Below are positions 35,086 through 46,513 of a stretch of 64,000 bases of DNA, one piece after another. The translations under genes were made by a program, and so were the position numbers. The notes below the pieces were generated by a model. It was given only the letters and a program-made list of their open reading frames with translations. It did no database searches and was not told the origin of the DNA. The first letter of the stretch is position 1, and every line of letters starts with the position of its first letter. The stretch is from Ceratothoa steindachneri (Eukaryota > Arthropoda > Malacostraca > Isopoda > Cymothoidae), in NCBI GenBank assembly GCA_963969495.1, contig OZ018321.1, forward strand, positions 67,469,035 through 67,533,034. Direction: 5' to 3'.

Positions 35086-35550
35086 TTTAAATTTAGCGGA
35101 GAAGAGTGAGATTAAACTGTAAGTATGAGTAGGAAAACAGATTTTCCAGTAATCAACGGGAAGGTCAACTTATTAGCAATATACATTGTTTTGAAAGAAT
35201 ACATAAAATGTTTTTAATTTTTGTTATTTAAACTTAGAATAATTTTGAGAGATAATTTTTAAGTTAAATTTATAAAGAAAGGTTTGAAATTTTTTTTTAA
35301 TATAATCCTTTTATGTTAGAATTTTTTTTATTTTAGCACTTATTTTTAATTGAGTTGTTCTTTTAGTCTTATTTAGATAAATTAATTGCTCTTTTTTTAC
35401 TATTTTCTCTTGTTTCGTTTAAAACTTTATTTTGGGTAGCACTTTATGATATTACTTTTTACACGCGAGTTAAATTATTATCTAATCTGTTAAATAGTTG
35501 TACTTATATTATTATTCTTGTTTGGCTTAATCGTTAGTTTATTTTTCTGT

Positions 35551-35657
35551 TTTACACTATTAGACTATTTTAATTATTATTCACTCGATTCATTCTCTTA
35601 TTATTCTTTATTTTACACTATTAGATCCTTTTAATTATTATTCACTCGATCCATTCA
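35551..35657. repeat. 61-bp tandem duplication
   Basis: The phrase TTTACACTATTAGA plus the following TTTTAATTATTATTCACTCG occurs at 35551 and 35612, period 61, with few differences. Confidence 0.85.
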
Positions 35658-35769
35658 CTTTTCTCCCTTTAGATTGCTTATGTTAGACGCTTTAATTTGT
35701 TCAATTGTTCGCACTTTTGATAACTTGTTTTAATCACTTTGATTTGTTCACTTCTTGCTAACACTAGTT

Positions 35770-36135
35770 GCTATTTTGGAGGTTAAGTAATACTCCGAAT
35801 TCTGGTGGCCATCTCCATTACCTTAAAGATAGCTGAATTGATGGTGTGTAAGCACGAGTCCGGTATGTAAATCGTGCGCTCCATTAATAGTCCACCTATT
35901 TCCTTCGGGGACCATGGTCCTTCGTATGTCCATTTGTATTTGCCTTTGTTGATTCCGTCGAGCAGTTTTTCATTGTGTCCCTTTCGGGATTGGCATTGAG
36001 TGGACCATGGACTTTAATGTCCACGTCCATGGCGTCGAAGAAACAGCTCCGCAGAAGGATATCCCTTTTCTCCATGAGTGGAAATCCCGGATACTTTACG
36101 ATATTGTCTTCGTCTGAGCTTGCTTGGGGATTGGA
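35770..36135 (-). pseudogene. ORF1 C-terminal remnant resembling element B
   Basis: In two minus-strand frames the segment reads MEKRDILLRSCFFDAMDVD followed by LLDGINKGKYKWTYEGPWSP, then IPDSCLHTINSAIFKVM. The second part aligns by eye with the element B ORF1 C-terminus at 46514-46786 (LKWTFTETYDE..., LDNTSFHTIPAMEFKKL): shared KWT, S-HTI and FK. I infer an ORF1 fragment of a B-related non-LTR element. A frameshift separates its halves. The family function is unknown beyond being ORF1-like. Confidence 0.45.
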
Positions 36136-36144
36136 TTATAATTA

Positions 36145-36268
36145 TGATTTATTAAAGCAATAAATATACAATAAGTTTTTTCATTTTACAAATATTAAAA
36201 CAAAAAATAAATACATATATGTAAAATGAAACAATAGATAGGTGTAGTGGTGAAGTTATATATTTTGA
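36145..36268. repeat. dispersed direct repeat, right member
   Basis: Second member of the pair described at 34948-35085; it ends at the shared phrase GTGGTGAAGTTATAT, after which both members also share AATTTAGCG. Confidence 0.85.
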
Positions 36269-36603
36269 CAATTTAGCGAACACTAAGTTTAAGTTTCTTG
36301 TGATATGACGATGAATAATAGTTAGGAAGAGATTAGAGTGGAAGATGAGATAAAGGGTTATAGGTGAAGAGAGTTTGTAGGGTTTGACCTGGTAGTGAGG
36401 GCTACGCTTTTCATTTGTTTAATTTTCCTATTCCCTTTTTTTATGACCTTTAATCCTGTATTTTGTATTTTTGTGTGTATCTTAATATATATTTTACGCA
36501 TTCAAGCTTTTCTTTTGTACATAATTTGCAACCTTTTTTTTCTCTCTCGATAATATTATGCTTATTTTAAGAGAGATAAACTAACATAAATTTATATATA
36601 TAT
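36269..36603. other. short AT-rich spacer
   Basis: No gene recognised; lies between the direct repeat and the A-rich tail of element B. Confidence 0.5.
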
Positions 36604-36765
36604 TTTTTGTTTTTATTTATTTTTTATTATTTTTTATTTTAATTTAATTTTATTTTATTTTTTTTAGTTATTTATTTATTTATTAGTTTTTCCTTTTTAT
36701 TTATTTATTTATTTATTTATTATTTTTTTCCTTTTTATTTATTTATTTATTTTTTTTTTTCAGAG
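36604..36765 (-). other. 3' A-rich tail of element B
   Basis: On the minus strand this is an A-rich tail with repeated AAAT units (TTTA on the plus strand), directly downstream of the element B ORF2 remnant. It marks the 3' end of a target-primed element; the precise end and target duplication could not be set because of the low complexity. Confidence 0.6.
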
Positions 36766-37984
36766 TAATACTAAATGTAGTAGTTCAAGAGTCTACAATA
36801 TACATTTAATTACCTTGCATACTACACATTTATACGTGTTTGTGAGTGTATTTGTTAATGTATCGTGTTTGTACTTGTTTTTACGGTGTGGTTTATTATG
36901 TGAACCACGGTGCCAACTGCTCCTCCAGGCATTCTCTCGAGCTAGGAAATCGCCTCTTCCTGCTTACTTTAGCTCTTCTATTCGCTGGGATTTTTAGATC
37001 CTCCGCTAGTTCAGGCGCCGTTTCATTCAAGATCCTCTCCCAAGTTCCTTTGGCCAAATTTGGGTCACCAGATTGATAGGTGTCAGAGCGGCTTTTTGGT
37101 GGAGTTGTGTTTTGGGAATTCGGTCTCGCTATCTTTTGTTATTTATGTAGAGAGTCGCCTTGTTTTGGACTATTTGTAGGCGCTTCAAGCGCTTCCTACT
37201 TAGGGTTTGGGCCATCACCGCGGGGTACATCAGTGTTGGTCGTACGTGGATGAGATATATCTTTCGGATATTACTAGATCTCATTTCCCTGAATCGGTGG
37301 GGTTTGGATAGTTCCAACCTCGCGAGATTTTCCCGCGTTTTGAAGTGATGCTCTTTTGCAGTGGGGGTGATTTTAAGGTCCCAAAAAGCTCCCTTCTTAG
37401 TGATATGGAAATATCAGTTCCTCTATTGTCACGTCCACTGTTTTTCTGTGACCGAGGGCGAAGATCTTGAACTTCCTGCTATTCGTGCGGATCTTCCACT
37501 TCTCATTAGCAGTCTCTTGAGCCTGAGCCCTGATATTCCTGTATGTAACAGGAATCACTTGGGTTATATCGTCTGCGAACTGGAGATATAATGAATCCTC
37601 CTTTACCGGGGTTGGTAAATCTATTGTGTAGATTAGGTAAAGGAGGGGGCTCAGACAACTGCCCTGCGGGACTCCGGCCTCGATGAGTAACTCAAGTCCT
37701 TGGTGACCCTCAATCATGATTCTAGCGCGCCGTTCCATGACAAAGTCGCAGATAATGCGCTTAAAAATTGGGTCTAGCTGAAGGTTCAGTATCTTATATT
37801 GAAGGCCTCTCAGCCAGACCTTGTCGAAGGACTTCTATACGTCCCTGATCACGATGTCCGTGTATTTTCCTTCCACTTGGCACCCTGCGATTTTCTCGGT
37901 TAGGAGCGCGAGTGCCGTATCCATTCCACGTTTTTTTCCGGAACCCATGCTGCTAAGGGTTATGGGGCCCCCTTCTCCTCGAGT
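36766..37984 (-). pseudogene. element B ORF2, RT middle to C-terminus
   Basis: Minus-strand continuation of the RT of element B beyond the inserted I-type copy 2. Reading from 37984 downward: QHGFRKKRGMDTALALL, a KSFDKVW block (RT domain 4), then EAGVPQGSCLSPLLYLIYT and the catalytic box FADD within the frame 37738-37397, then thumb sequence in 37317-37129 (IRKIYLIHVRPTLMYPAVMA and KRLKRLQIVQNKAT). Stops occur near 37950 and 37836. Here the FADD box itself is intact. Below about 37100 the C-terminus decays into untranslated sequence. Confidence 0.85.
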
Positions 37985-38456
37985 TGTTTTTGGAGCCCCC
38001 GTAAGGGGCGCGGCGATTTGCCATCCTAGCCGCCGTGCCGACGGGATCCAGCGCTCCTTCTGGCCCCAGCTTAGCCTGTCTTCCTTCCTTCAGATAGCCC
38101 GATTTTTTCCTTACCTCGTCGCTTTTCATAAAACCTCTCCCACAACTTTCTCTGGTCAGCCTCTAATTTCACAGGGTAGATGCTGACCTTCTTCTCAAAC
38201 CAACCACCCCGGATCCGGGCTGAGGGGGGAGGGGACATTGTTTCCTAGCCCCTGAGCTCTGGTTCGGGATGTTTTTTTTTAACAACCTGCTTCATCGCTC
38301 CCCCTCACCTTTCTCACATCCCCTTTCCTCTCCTCTTCACATTCTATCAATTTTACGCCGTGTCCTAGGTGGAGCCGCCATGCCGATGGACTGCCAGGCC
38401 ACAAGGGCGGGAGGGGTCGTCCCGAATTGCGGCGCCTGGCTCTGCCGGGTTGTAAG

Positions 38457-38489
38457 CACCTCTCGCAGTGCGGGCAACTGCGAGAGGTG
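38457..38489 (+). promoter_or_regulatory. perfect 13-bp hairpin in the I-type 5' UTR
   Basis: CACCTCTCGCAGT (38457-38469) and ACTGCGAGAGGTG (38477-38489) are perfect reverse complements separated by a 7-base loop GCGGGCA. It lies about 40 bases upstream of the first ORF1 ATG (38527), where a stable RNA stem could affect translation initiation or internal promoter function. It is absent from copy 1 because of the 5' deletion. Confidence 0.8.
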
Positions 38490-38526
38490 ATGAGCTATTG
38501 CGTCCCGTATTAAAAAGAGGGTCACC

Positions 38527-40962
38527 ATGCCCATGTATGTAAAACAAATAAAAAACCAACCCCCAACTTCCCCTATAACAGCGACGGAGCTGCCCTCGGG
38601 CAGCTCCAGCAAAAAAATTGAGGTCCCTTTCCCCTGTGCTTGCGCAGGGGACCCTTCATATCTCTTCAACCGAAGAGGAGGCTTACTCCTCTCCTACGCC
38701 TACGGGTGAAGGGGACTCCCCGTCACGCCCTTCTCTGGAGGTGTTTAGGGGCACCTCCCTTTTACCAGCGGCAGGCCCCTCTTTTCTTTCCAAGGGCACT
38801 GCCACTAAGGCCAGCAGGCAGCCCTTAGCCAGCCGCTCCACATCGAAGCGGCTCGGTAGGGCAAACCCCCTTAAAAGGGAGAGGGAAGCCAGGCCCCTTC
38901 GGTCGCTTCCCTCAAAAGACCTAATGGCAAGGATATTAAACCTTGCCGGGGTTAAAGCTTGTGCCTCCCCACAAATGACTCTTGAAGCTGCCAAGGAGAC
39001 CTGCGATGTCCTGGGAGGGGATGGCCAACTGGAGGCCCCTCCTGTAAAGGACACGGTCATTAAGGAGACCCAGCCTCAGACGGTAGGGCCTCCCATTGGG
39101 GTGAATGCGAAATCAGCGCCGAGCACTGAACCCGAGTCCAGCCCCTATGCAAGATCCTCCTCAAACGGCTGAGGGCTCCGAGGCAATACAAGGAGGGCAG
39201 GGATCTCCTACGACAGGTGCCCCCACGACAACCAGGAACTTCTCCATTTAGGAGAGGGACCTGGGTAAGGCCGGCCCATCTGGCATGGGGGCTTCTGCCC
39301 GTGGAGGTGAAAAGCAGGTTCATTCCCCGCCCTCCTCTCCAAAAAAGAAAAAGACTAGAAAGACAAAGAAGGCTCGAGGCTCCTCTCCATCCGTGGGGAC
39401 TGCAGGGACGGATGGGTCTGCTCTTACTTTGGTAGGCGACCAAGCCAAGATCGGCACATCCGGCCCCTCTACCCCCCCGTGTGCAGAGCCCCTGAGTAAG
39501 ACCAAGAGTGCACATGGCGCAGCCTCGATGACATCGGGGCCCCTCATTTAGAGGTTTCCCGGTTTTTTTCAAGCCCGCTGGCTTCAAACGCTTTCTCGTT
39601 ATTCGCTCCACTGATGGCACCATGTTGTCCAAGGGCAACATAATCCATCAGAGGAAAGGATTAGCCAGTGCAATTGGTAGAGAGCCGAAGGTGCCCCGTT
39701 TCTCGGACGGGAGCCTTCTGGCGAATGCGGCGAATCCCGCCGAGGCGGCCAAGATAAGTGCTCTTCGGACACTTCATGGCACCCCAGTGAGTGTGACGCT
39801 GCACTCTACCATGAACTTTGTGAAAGGAGTAGTTTATGCAAGGGAACTCGTTGAATAGTTTATTTTGGACATCACCCTAGAGCTGGGCGACCATGGGGCG
39901 GTCAAGGTCGAACGTGTGATGAGAAAACAGGGAGGGTCCTCGAGACCCACCCCTACACTTTTCGTCACGTTCGACTGTGACAAGCTCCCTGAGCCGGTGC
40001 GTGCTGGTTGGTACCACTACCGCGTGAAGGCATTCGTGCCACTGCCGCGGCGGTGCTAGTACTGTCAACGCTTCGGCCATACGAATCGCTCATGTAGCAG
40101 GCAAAGTCGGGGTCACCCGAAGTCTGTGTAAATTGCTCCAAGGTCGCACACGATAAGTCCAAATCATGTGTGGCCAAGTGTGTCAATTGCGGAGAGCCGC
40201 ACCCTGCTTCTTCGAAGCAATGTTGTGAATATCTCCTTGAGAAAGAAATCCTGGCCGTTCAGGCCCAGGATAGACTCTCATATCGCAAGGCTAAGGACTT
40301 GGTCCTGGCGCGCCCGGCTCTGCCTGGGACGTCATATGCCTTAGTAGTTAAAAAGGCACTCTTTGCTCCTGGCCTATCCAGGCCAACGAGCACAGTTGTT
40401 TCCGCACCCATTCGGAGCCCTTCTGCGGGCTCTACCCAACCCGGGCACTCGCCTGGTAAAGCTGGCGGCAAAAAGGGTTCATACCCACCCCCGGCTAAAA
40501 CCAGGGCTTCCCCCTCTTCCCCCAGAGTGAACGTTTCCCGCAAGGCGAAGCGGCCACGCGCCTCAACCGCGTGGTTAGACTCACAGGAGGCCACACCCCT
40601 AAAGATAGTCGCTAGGCCATCTTCGGGGGTTCCTAAAGCTCTCCACCAAAAGGAGGACAGCAAAAAAGGAGCTTCGGCTCCTTTTCCCACGCCACGAGGT
40701 GGAGCGAGTAACTCGAAGACGGTGGTTCCTCGAAAAGAGGGCCCCTCGCCTCCGAAGCCGCAACGCCCGCCTAAGGTTTCGAGGCGGAGGGAGGAAAAGA
40801 CTTACATGGCTAGCCCAACCTCCCCCAATAAGTCCTCGAAAGCGACAGTGCCTCCAGCGCTTTGTCCGGCCACCTTGGCCCGGGGTTCTGCCCCCGGGAA
40901 GCGTACGGCCCTTCCCGTGACTGTCTTCAATTCGAGGAGAGCCCCGGCGTCACCTCCGAGCT
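38527..40962 (+). pseudogene. I-type copy 2 ORF1 (Gag-like RNA-binding protein)
   Basis: Start chosen at ATG 38527 (MPMYVKQIKNQ), the first ATG after the 5' UTR hairpin; a frameshift near 38650 moves the reading to the frame 38618-39172, a Ser/Pro/Lys-rich N-terminal region, broken by a stop near 39170. The basic KKKKTRKTKK stretch (about 39343), an RRM-like region (about 39585-40050) and zinc knuckles follow: YCQRFGHTNRSC (about 40055-40100, first Cys retained, next residue a stop) and CVNCGEPHPASSKQC (about 40176-40220). A long Pro/Ser/Lys-rich tail runs open from 40170 to 40962. Lesions: frameshifts near 38650 and 39555, stops near 39856 and 40057. Family role: RNA binding and chaperone in the retrotransposition particle. 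Confidence 0.85.
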
Positions 40963-40965
40963 AGG

Positions 40966-43900
40966 CTAAGAGGGCATATTCCTTCAATGGAATTACCGTG
41001 GACTCCGGGCCAACTGGGAGGAGCTGCGAAGGCTCGTCTCGTCCCGTTCTCCGTTAACTATTTTTTTGCAGGAGACCATGCTAGGCGCGTGCCCCCGGCC
41101 TGCCCTCCCGGAGTATAAGGGTCTTACGACCCTACCAACGCAGGATGGCCGGGCTGGCGGGTGCGCCGTTTACACCCGGCATGATGTCTCCGTTCTTCCT
41201 TTCTCTTTAGATACCTCCTTTCAGGCAGTGGCTGTGCAGCTGCACCTGGATAGAAGGTATACTATCATTTCTGCGTACATTCTACCGTCAGCTGACTTCG
41301 ACGCGGGGGACTTCCGACGCGTCATGGCACGGTTGACGAGGCTCTATCTCTTGCTTGGAGATATAAACGGCAGGCATCCTCTCTGGGGAGATTACTCCAG
41401 AAATCCCAGGGGACAAGTCCTTGCCGATCTGATTGAAGTGCTTGAGATAGGTGTCCTAAACGTCGATGAGTTTACGCATCACTGTCCGAGAACCGCTTCA
41501 TTTTCTTGCCTTGACCTATCTTTGTGCTCTTCGAATGCACAGCCTGATTTTGATTGGAAGGTGGTCGATTACCTCCATGGTAGTGATCACTTTTCCATTC
41601 AAATATCATTTTCATGGCAACTGCCGCCTGAGAGACCACCTCGGTGGTGCAGGGCGCGGGCGCGGTGGCCTGCATTTAAGGAAATGACTGAATTCTCTAT
41701 CTCAGTCGAGGAGTTTAGGTCGGTAGATGAGGCCGTTGAGTTTTTCTCCCGCAACCTCATCGACGTGGACCTGACTACTATTCCTAGGACGTCTGGCCGT
41801 TTTGCACGCCGACCACTCCCATGTTGGTCATCCGAGTGTGAGACGGCCCTCAAACAGAAGCGTTATGCCTACATGCGCTATAAGCGCCACCCGAACGATA
41901 TTATCTGTCGCTGAATTTCGTCGGGCTAGGGCTAGATTCTGGTATATTTTGAAGCACGCCCGACGCTCTACTTTGCGGGCATAAGTATCTTCACTTAACG
42001 GAAAGAATTCTTTAGCTGAGGTGTGGAAGCGAGTCAAAAGGATTCAGGGCAAGTTTTCCAGGACCCCCCTCCCGTTCTCCAGGAGAATGGGACCGCAATC
42101 TCGGACCCCACGTCCGTGGCGGAATCCTTAGCGACCGCTTTTTCCGCATTCTCTAGCCGTGATGCTGCTCTGCCAGCTTTCAATGCCTTTCGTGATGTCG
42201 CGGAAGGCCGCCGGCTGGACTTTACCTCCAGAGGCAGAGAACCTTTCAACGACAAGTTTACTGTGAGTGAGTTGCGTTCCGCTCTCGCTTCGTGCGCGGA
42301 CACCGCCCATGGTCCGGACGATGTCCCGTACGCCATGCTTCGACACCTCGGTGAGCGAGGCATGGCCTTTCTGTTAGATTTGTTCAACGGGACCTGGGTG
42401 GAAGGTCTTCTTCTAGACTCCTGGCGAATCGCTACTGTGCTCGCCTTTCGCAAGCCGGGGAGAGATCACTCTACTACGACCGGTTTCTGCCCAATCTCTC
42501 TAACCTCTACCGTGTGCAAGTTGATGGAGAAATTGGTAAATGTTAGATTAGCCTATTTCCTGGACATCGGAGGCCATCTGTCTTCTGCACAGTGCGGCTT
42601 CCGTAAGTTCCACTCCACGTCAGATGCTCTGCTCCGACTGGAAAATGCTGTCTGCGAGGCTTTCCTTTGTAGGCATCACTACGCCACGGTGTTTTTTGAT
42701 CTAGAGAAGGCCTATGATACCGCATAGGGATACGGTATCATGGAGACTCTCGACACGATGGGGGCAAGGGACGCCTCCCAATGTTTACATCTGAATTTTT
42801 GCGAGATCGTCGATTCCGCGTACGGGAGGGGGTAGCCCTTTCCGGCCCAAAGGAGCAGGAAGAGGGTGTCCCTCAGGGAAGTTTCCTCAGTGTCACACTC
42901 TTTGCCCTAAGCATAAACGGCATCACCTCGGTGTTGCCGGAAGATGTTCTCGCTATGTTCTACGTGGACGACCGTTCGATCTCTTTTGGCACGGCTTAGA
43001 TGCCAACTCTACGGAGTTGACTCCAACAGGCGTCTCCCGCTATGCCGAAGCGCACAGGTTTCGGTTTGCTTTGGCCGAGACTAAGGTGGTGCACTTCTGC
43101 CGCCATCCACGGCTTCTCCCTGACCCAGATTTGTTTCTTAGTGGGGTGCGCCTGGATTTGGTTGAGTCGCACCGTTTCCTTGGTCTTGTATTCGACCGAC
43201 GCCTCACCTGGAAGGCTCATATTTGCAGCCTTAGGGTCTCTTGTACCCGCGCCATAGACATTCTCCGTTCCGTGACGTTTAGCGCTTGGTGCACTGATAG
43301 GGTTACCGCCTTACTTTTTTATCGATCCTTTGTTCGCTTGAAGCTCGACTACGGATGCGAGTTTTAAGCATCCGCAGCCAAGAGTTTATTGCGGAAGGTG
43401 GATTTGATCCACCACACCGGCCTTCGCCTTGCGACCGGTGCCCTCCGCACTTTCCCCATTGAGAGCTTGTTGGTCGATGCTGAAGAGATGCCACTCGCTC
43501 TGCGCCGCGTGCAGTGCATCACTCGCCTGTACGCGCGAGCCCGGCACCTCCCTCAGTCGCCAACAGCTTTCACTGCATCCGCAGCTGATTGCAATGGTGC
43601 CTATGCTGCCGAGAGACGCCAGTCATACCCTAAGCCCTTTGAGGTTAGGGCCAGGAAACTTCTTGAGAGGTAGAAATAGCTCTCGGGCCAGTGGCGCCCC
43701 TTGTTCTGCCCAGGACGCCACCATGGAGGGTACCACATTTGGCTATTTGTCTCCATGCCTCTGCTTCTAAAGCTTGTACTGCGCTGGGACTGTTGCGTTC
43801 GACCTTTTTGGTGCACACATCGTGTCACGCTGGTACCGTGCCAGTGTATACGGATGGCTCCAAGTCCCAAGAGGGGGTCGGCTTCGACGCCGTATCTCCT

Positions 43901-44782
43901 CTGTTTGAAGTCAGCGGGGCTCTACCAGGCGCTGCGTCTGTCTTCACGGCCGAGCTGGTGGCAATACACCACTTGGTAGGGGAGATTACGCGACGTGCCC
44001 GGTTCGGAGACCGGATTGTGATCTATAGCGACTCACAAAGCGCCCTGAGTGCTCTCGGGGCATTGGAATCCCCGCATCCCCTGGTTCGTGAAATCCGTGA
44101 CGCTACGGTTTTGGCGAGCCGGGCAGATGTCGAGATTATCTTCTTCTGGGTTCCTGGACATGTAGGAATTGCGGGGAATGAGCGCGCCGATGAGGGCGCC
44201 AAAGAATCCGCGAGAACTCTGAGACTGGACCAGCGTTTCGCTCTTCCTCACACCGACTACATGGCAGGAATACGGGCAGCTCTTCGGACTGCTTGGCAAT
44301 GAAGATGGGAGACGGTCGAAGGGAACTTAAAGTTGCGTGCCATTGCGCCGCGACTGTTCCCATGGACCTATCCCCCAATGCCGCGGCGGCTTCAGGTTGC
44401 CTTCTGTCGTCTCCGAATCGGGCACACTCGTGTGACGCATCGCTATTTGATGGAGCGCTCGCCTGCACCCTATTGCAACGACTGCGTCGTCCCCCAAACT
44501 GTTTGGCACATTCCTGTCGAGTGTCCCAGTCTGGGTGACCTTCGCGCACGACACCTGTCCCGGTACCGGGATGGGCGGGGTTGCTACCGCCTGTCCCTTG
44601 TACTCGGGATGAGTGCGTGCACATCGACTGGTGGACTTATTGACTTTTTGGGAGAGGCCGGCCTTCTCCCTATTATTTATGCAGGGTTTGTTTATTGTTT
44701 TGTTTTGTTTTTTGCATTTTTTATTTTTTTACTTTCCCCTATTTGGGGTGTTGTTTTTTTTCTTCGTATAAATTTAGTTTAA
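40966..44782 (+). pseudogene. I-type copy 2 ORF2 (endonuclease, RT, RNase H)
   Basis: Endonuclease: FLQWNYRGLRANW (from 40978), LQET, GDINGRHPLWGD (about 41357), GSDH (41579-41590). RT: FCPISLTSTVCKLMEKLV, QCGFRKFHSTSDALL, FFDLEKAYDTA (about 42692-42725, the block lost in copy 1), EEGVPQGSFLS, then YVDD (42961-42972). RNase H: YTDGSKSQEG (about 43847), AELVAI, IYSDSQSAL, WVPGHVGIAGNERAD. Cys/His tail: CNDCVVPQTVWHIPVECP. Lesions include frameshifts near 41908, 42055 and 42775 and stops near 41982, 42727, 42997, 43366, 43671 and 44300. The usual stop after LLP is mutated (TAA to TAT), extending the last frame to 44782. Confidence 0.92.
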
Positions 44783-44811
44783 AGTAGCCTAGAACTAAGC
44801 CAGTTTTAATA

Positions 44812-44845
44812 CGGCGACTAATGCCCATGTAGGCAGTCGCCAGAT
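44812..44845 (+). promoter_or_regulatory. I-type 3' terminal stem-loop, copy 2
   Basis: GGCGACT and AGTCGCC form a perfect 7-bp stem, with GCC/GGC pairing inside it, followed by CAGAT and then the A-run. The same structure is present in copy 3 (56463-56496) and in weaker form in copy 1 and at 55692-55725. Confidence 0.75.
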
Positions 44846-44882
44846 GAGCTCTAATAAAAAAAAAAAAAATGTTTTTTGAGCC

Positions 44883-45608
44883 TGTTGGCTAGAATCTTTT
44901 CCAGAATCTTACCGATGAATTCCAGTGGGGCGATGAGCCTGTAGTCCATCGGTTGTTCAGGCACCTTTTTGCCTTTTTGGGATAAAGATGACTTATGCCA
45001 CCTTATATCCATTACGTTCGCAATGCCTTGTAGAATGCGCGGGGGGAGGGCGTTTACCAGATTGTTTTTGGTAATCCAAGTTCAGCCAGAAGCTCTCTGT
45101 TTGAAAGTTTTGAGTGCACTCATGAATTCCTCAGTGATGATTGGACGCCCGTGGTCCATCAATCTCCTATCTCTCGAAACGTGCGGGTGGGGATGCGTTT
45201 GGTGGATTCTGGTATTGAGTTCGTCTACGATCTGCTGCTTGAACTCTAAGTCCAAATCCTCGTTCTCTTCAGGGAGGATGGAGAATACTTTTCTCCATAA
45301 CCTCCTTAACTTTCTTTCGTGTCTTTCCGGTTCCTCGATGATTTCGCCATTTTCATTCAGCCTCATTTTCTCCTTCAGGGGCAAACCTCTAAGCTTTTTA
45401 ATCTCCCTCCAGAATTTTGGGTGGTTCGGCTTGAAGTCGAGTTTTTATATAATTTCGTTCCATATGGCCCTTTGTTGTGTGGTGATCAGGTCTTTTAGCT
45501 CCTCTCTAAGTTGTCAGTCTTCTGGTGTTGTACCTGTTTGGGCCAAAATTGCCTTACTTCTTCACAGATCGTTCTAAGCTCTGAGGCAATTTCTCGCATC
45601 TCCTCGTT
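44883..45608 (-). pseudogene. element B ORF2, linker and RT start
   Basis: Minus-strand continuation between the endonuclease and the I-type insertion. The frame 45384-45082 is an open linker rich in Glu, Lys and Arg. Near 44960-44883 the strand reads MDYRLIAPLEFIGKILEKIL, RT domain 2 (consensus YRPI.LL...GK..EK.L). At 44882 the I-type copy 2 interrupts; the RT resumes at 37984 with LKN then QHGFRK. Several frameshifts are present. Confidence 0.85.
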
Positions 45609-46484
45609 CTACCTGGGTTGCGGAGGGCTTTTTTGCGTGATGCACAGAATGCACTTTTCGTCCGCTTTCCTGATCAGGAGTGTGATGCGTTTAATCTCCT
45701 CGTCAATCTCTTCTAGGATAGCTTCGCTTAGGTCTGCTGGTTCATAGCTGTTGAGCATTCGCTTGTACAGCTCCCAGTTTGCTTTTGCAAAGCACTTCCT
45801 GGGTCGGATAAGAATCATGATAGGTGCGAGGGATATTGCGGTCATAATGGAGATATGGTTGCTTGGAACCGTGGGGCCAGGCATACTGACCAGATTGAAA
45901 GGGAAGTTGGTACTTGTTAGTATTATGTCCGGGGCTGTTGCACTTCTTTCCGTAATGTAGGTCGGAAATTCTGGCCTGGCTCTCTCGAGCCTGTCCCAGT
46001 CCTTGACTAGTTGTAGATTTCTTTCTCTTTCGTTAGTTCGGGTGTAGCCCGAGGCCCCCAGACATCCATTGACGTAGCCCCTAATATAGACATTCCTGCG
46101 GTGAGCTATTAGGGTCAGGAGGTTGTTAATGGTAAGACACCGATGGCGAGGAGGCTGGTATGCAACTGCAATTGTGAGTCCCCTATCAATTGTAGGGAGT
46201 TCGACCACCACGAAGGATTTATCAAGCTCTGGGAGCCTTTTGAAGGTGATGTTTCTTCTAATGGTGATAGCAGCACCGTCATATCTATCTTGAGTGGCGT
46301 TCTTTACCAGGACGTGGCAATTTGGGATTTTCATCCGTATGCTATTAGTTTTGACACCGTGTTCTGACATTAGGATAATGTCGGGGTCCGCCCTTCTAAA
46401 TATGTTGCCATATTCATTTGCTTTCCCCAACCATCCGTTTGTGTTTAGTGTCAATATTTTTAGGCCGTTGTTTGTGTTCTCCAT
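45609..46484 (-). pseudogene. element B ORF2, apurinic-type endonuclease
   Basis: A long minus-strand open frame (291 codons) starting at the ATG at 46484, about 30 bases after the end of the ORF1 remnant. It begins LKILTLNTNGWLGKANEY (endonuclease block 1), continues with PDIILMSEHG (the block normally ending in ET; here EH), RYDGAAI, YQPP and PDIILTST, and ends with VPSNHISI (normally SDH; here SNH). The fold and order fit the endonuclease that nicks target DNA for reverse transcription, but two catalytic motifs look altered. A stop at 45609 separates it from the linker. Confidence 0.88.
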
Positions 46485-46513
46485 GTATTGTCTCTACTTA
46501 TAGAGTGTGGTAC

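Larger units (their letters stand above)
34746..35769. other. AT-rich non-coding stretch
   Basis: Contains one member of a roughly 135-bp direct repeat (34948-35085) and a 61-bp tandem duplication (35551-35657), both listed separately. No gene recognised. Confidence 0.5.
37998..44869 (+). mobile_element. I-type non-LTR retrotransposon, copy 2 (longest copy)
   Basis: A 6.9-kb element in sense orientation inserted in the RT of the antisense element B. It starts CCCGTAAGGGGC and ends in an A-run (44856-44869). Flanks TGTTTTTGGAGCC (37985-37997) and TGTTTTTTGAGCC (44870-44882) are a 13-bp target duplication with one mismatch. It has about 530 bp of 5' UTR, ORF1, ORF2 and a 3' UTR. It retains the 5' region and RT core that copy 1 lost, so it is the best template for the family, though its ORFs carry stops and frameshifts. 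Confidence 0.95.

Noticed and set aside
39060..39641. 193-codon minus-strand open frame
   Set aside because: Shadow of the GC-rich I-type ORF1, which has basic, RRM-like and zinc-knuckle motifs on the plus strand.
44969..45577. 202-codon plus-strand open frame
   Set aside because: It is antisense to the element B linker and RT start, whose minus-strand reading has clear domain motifs.
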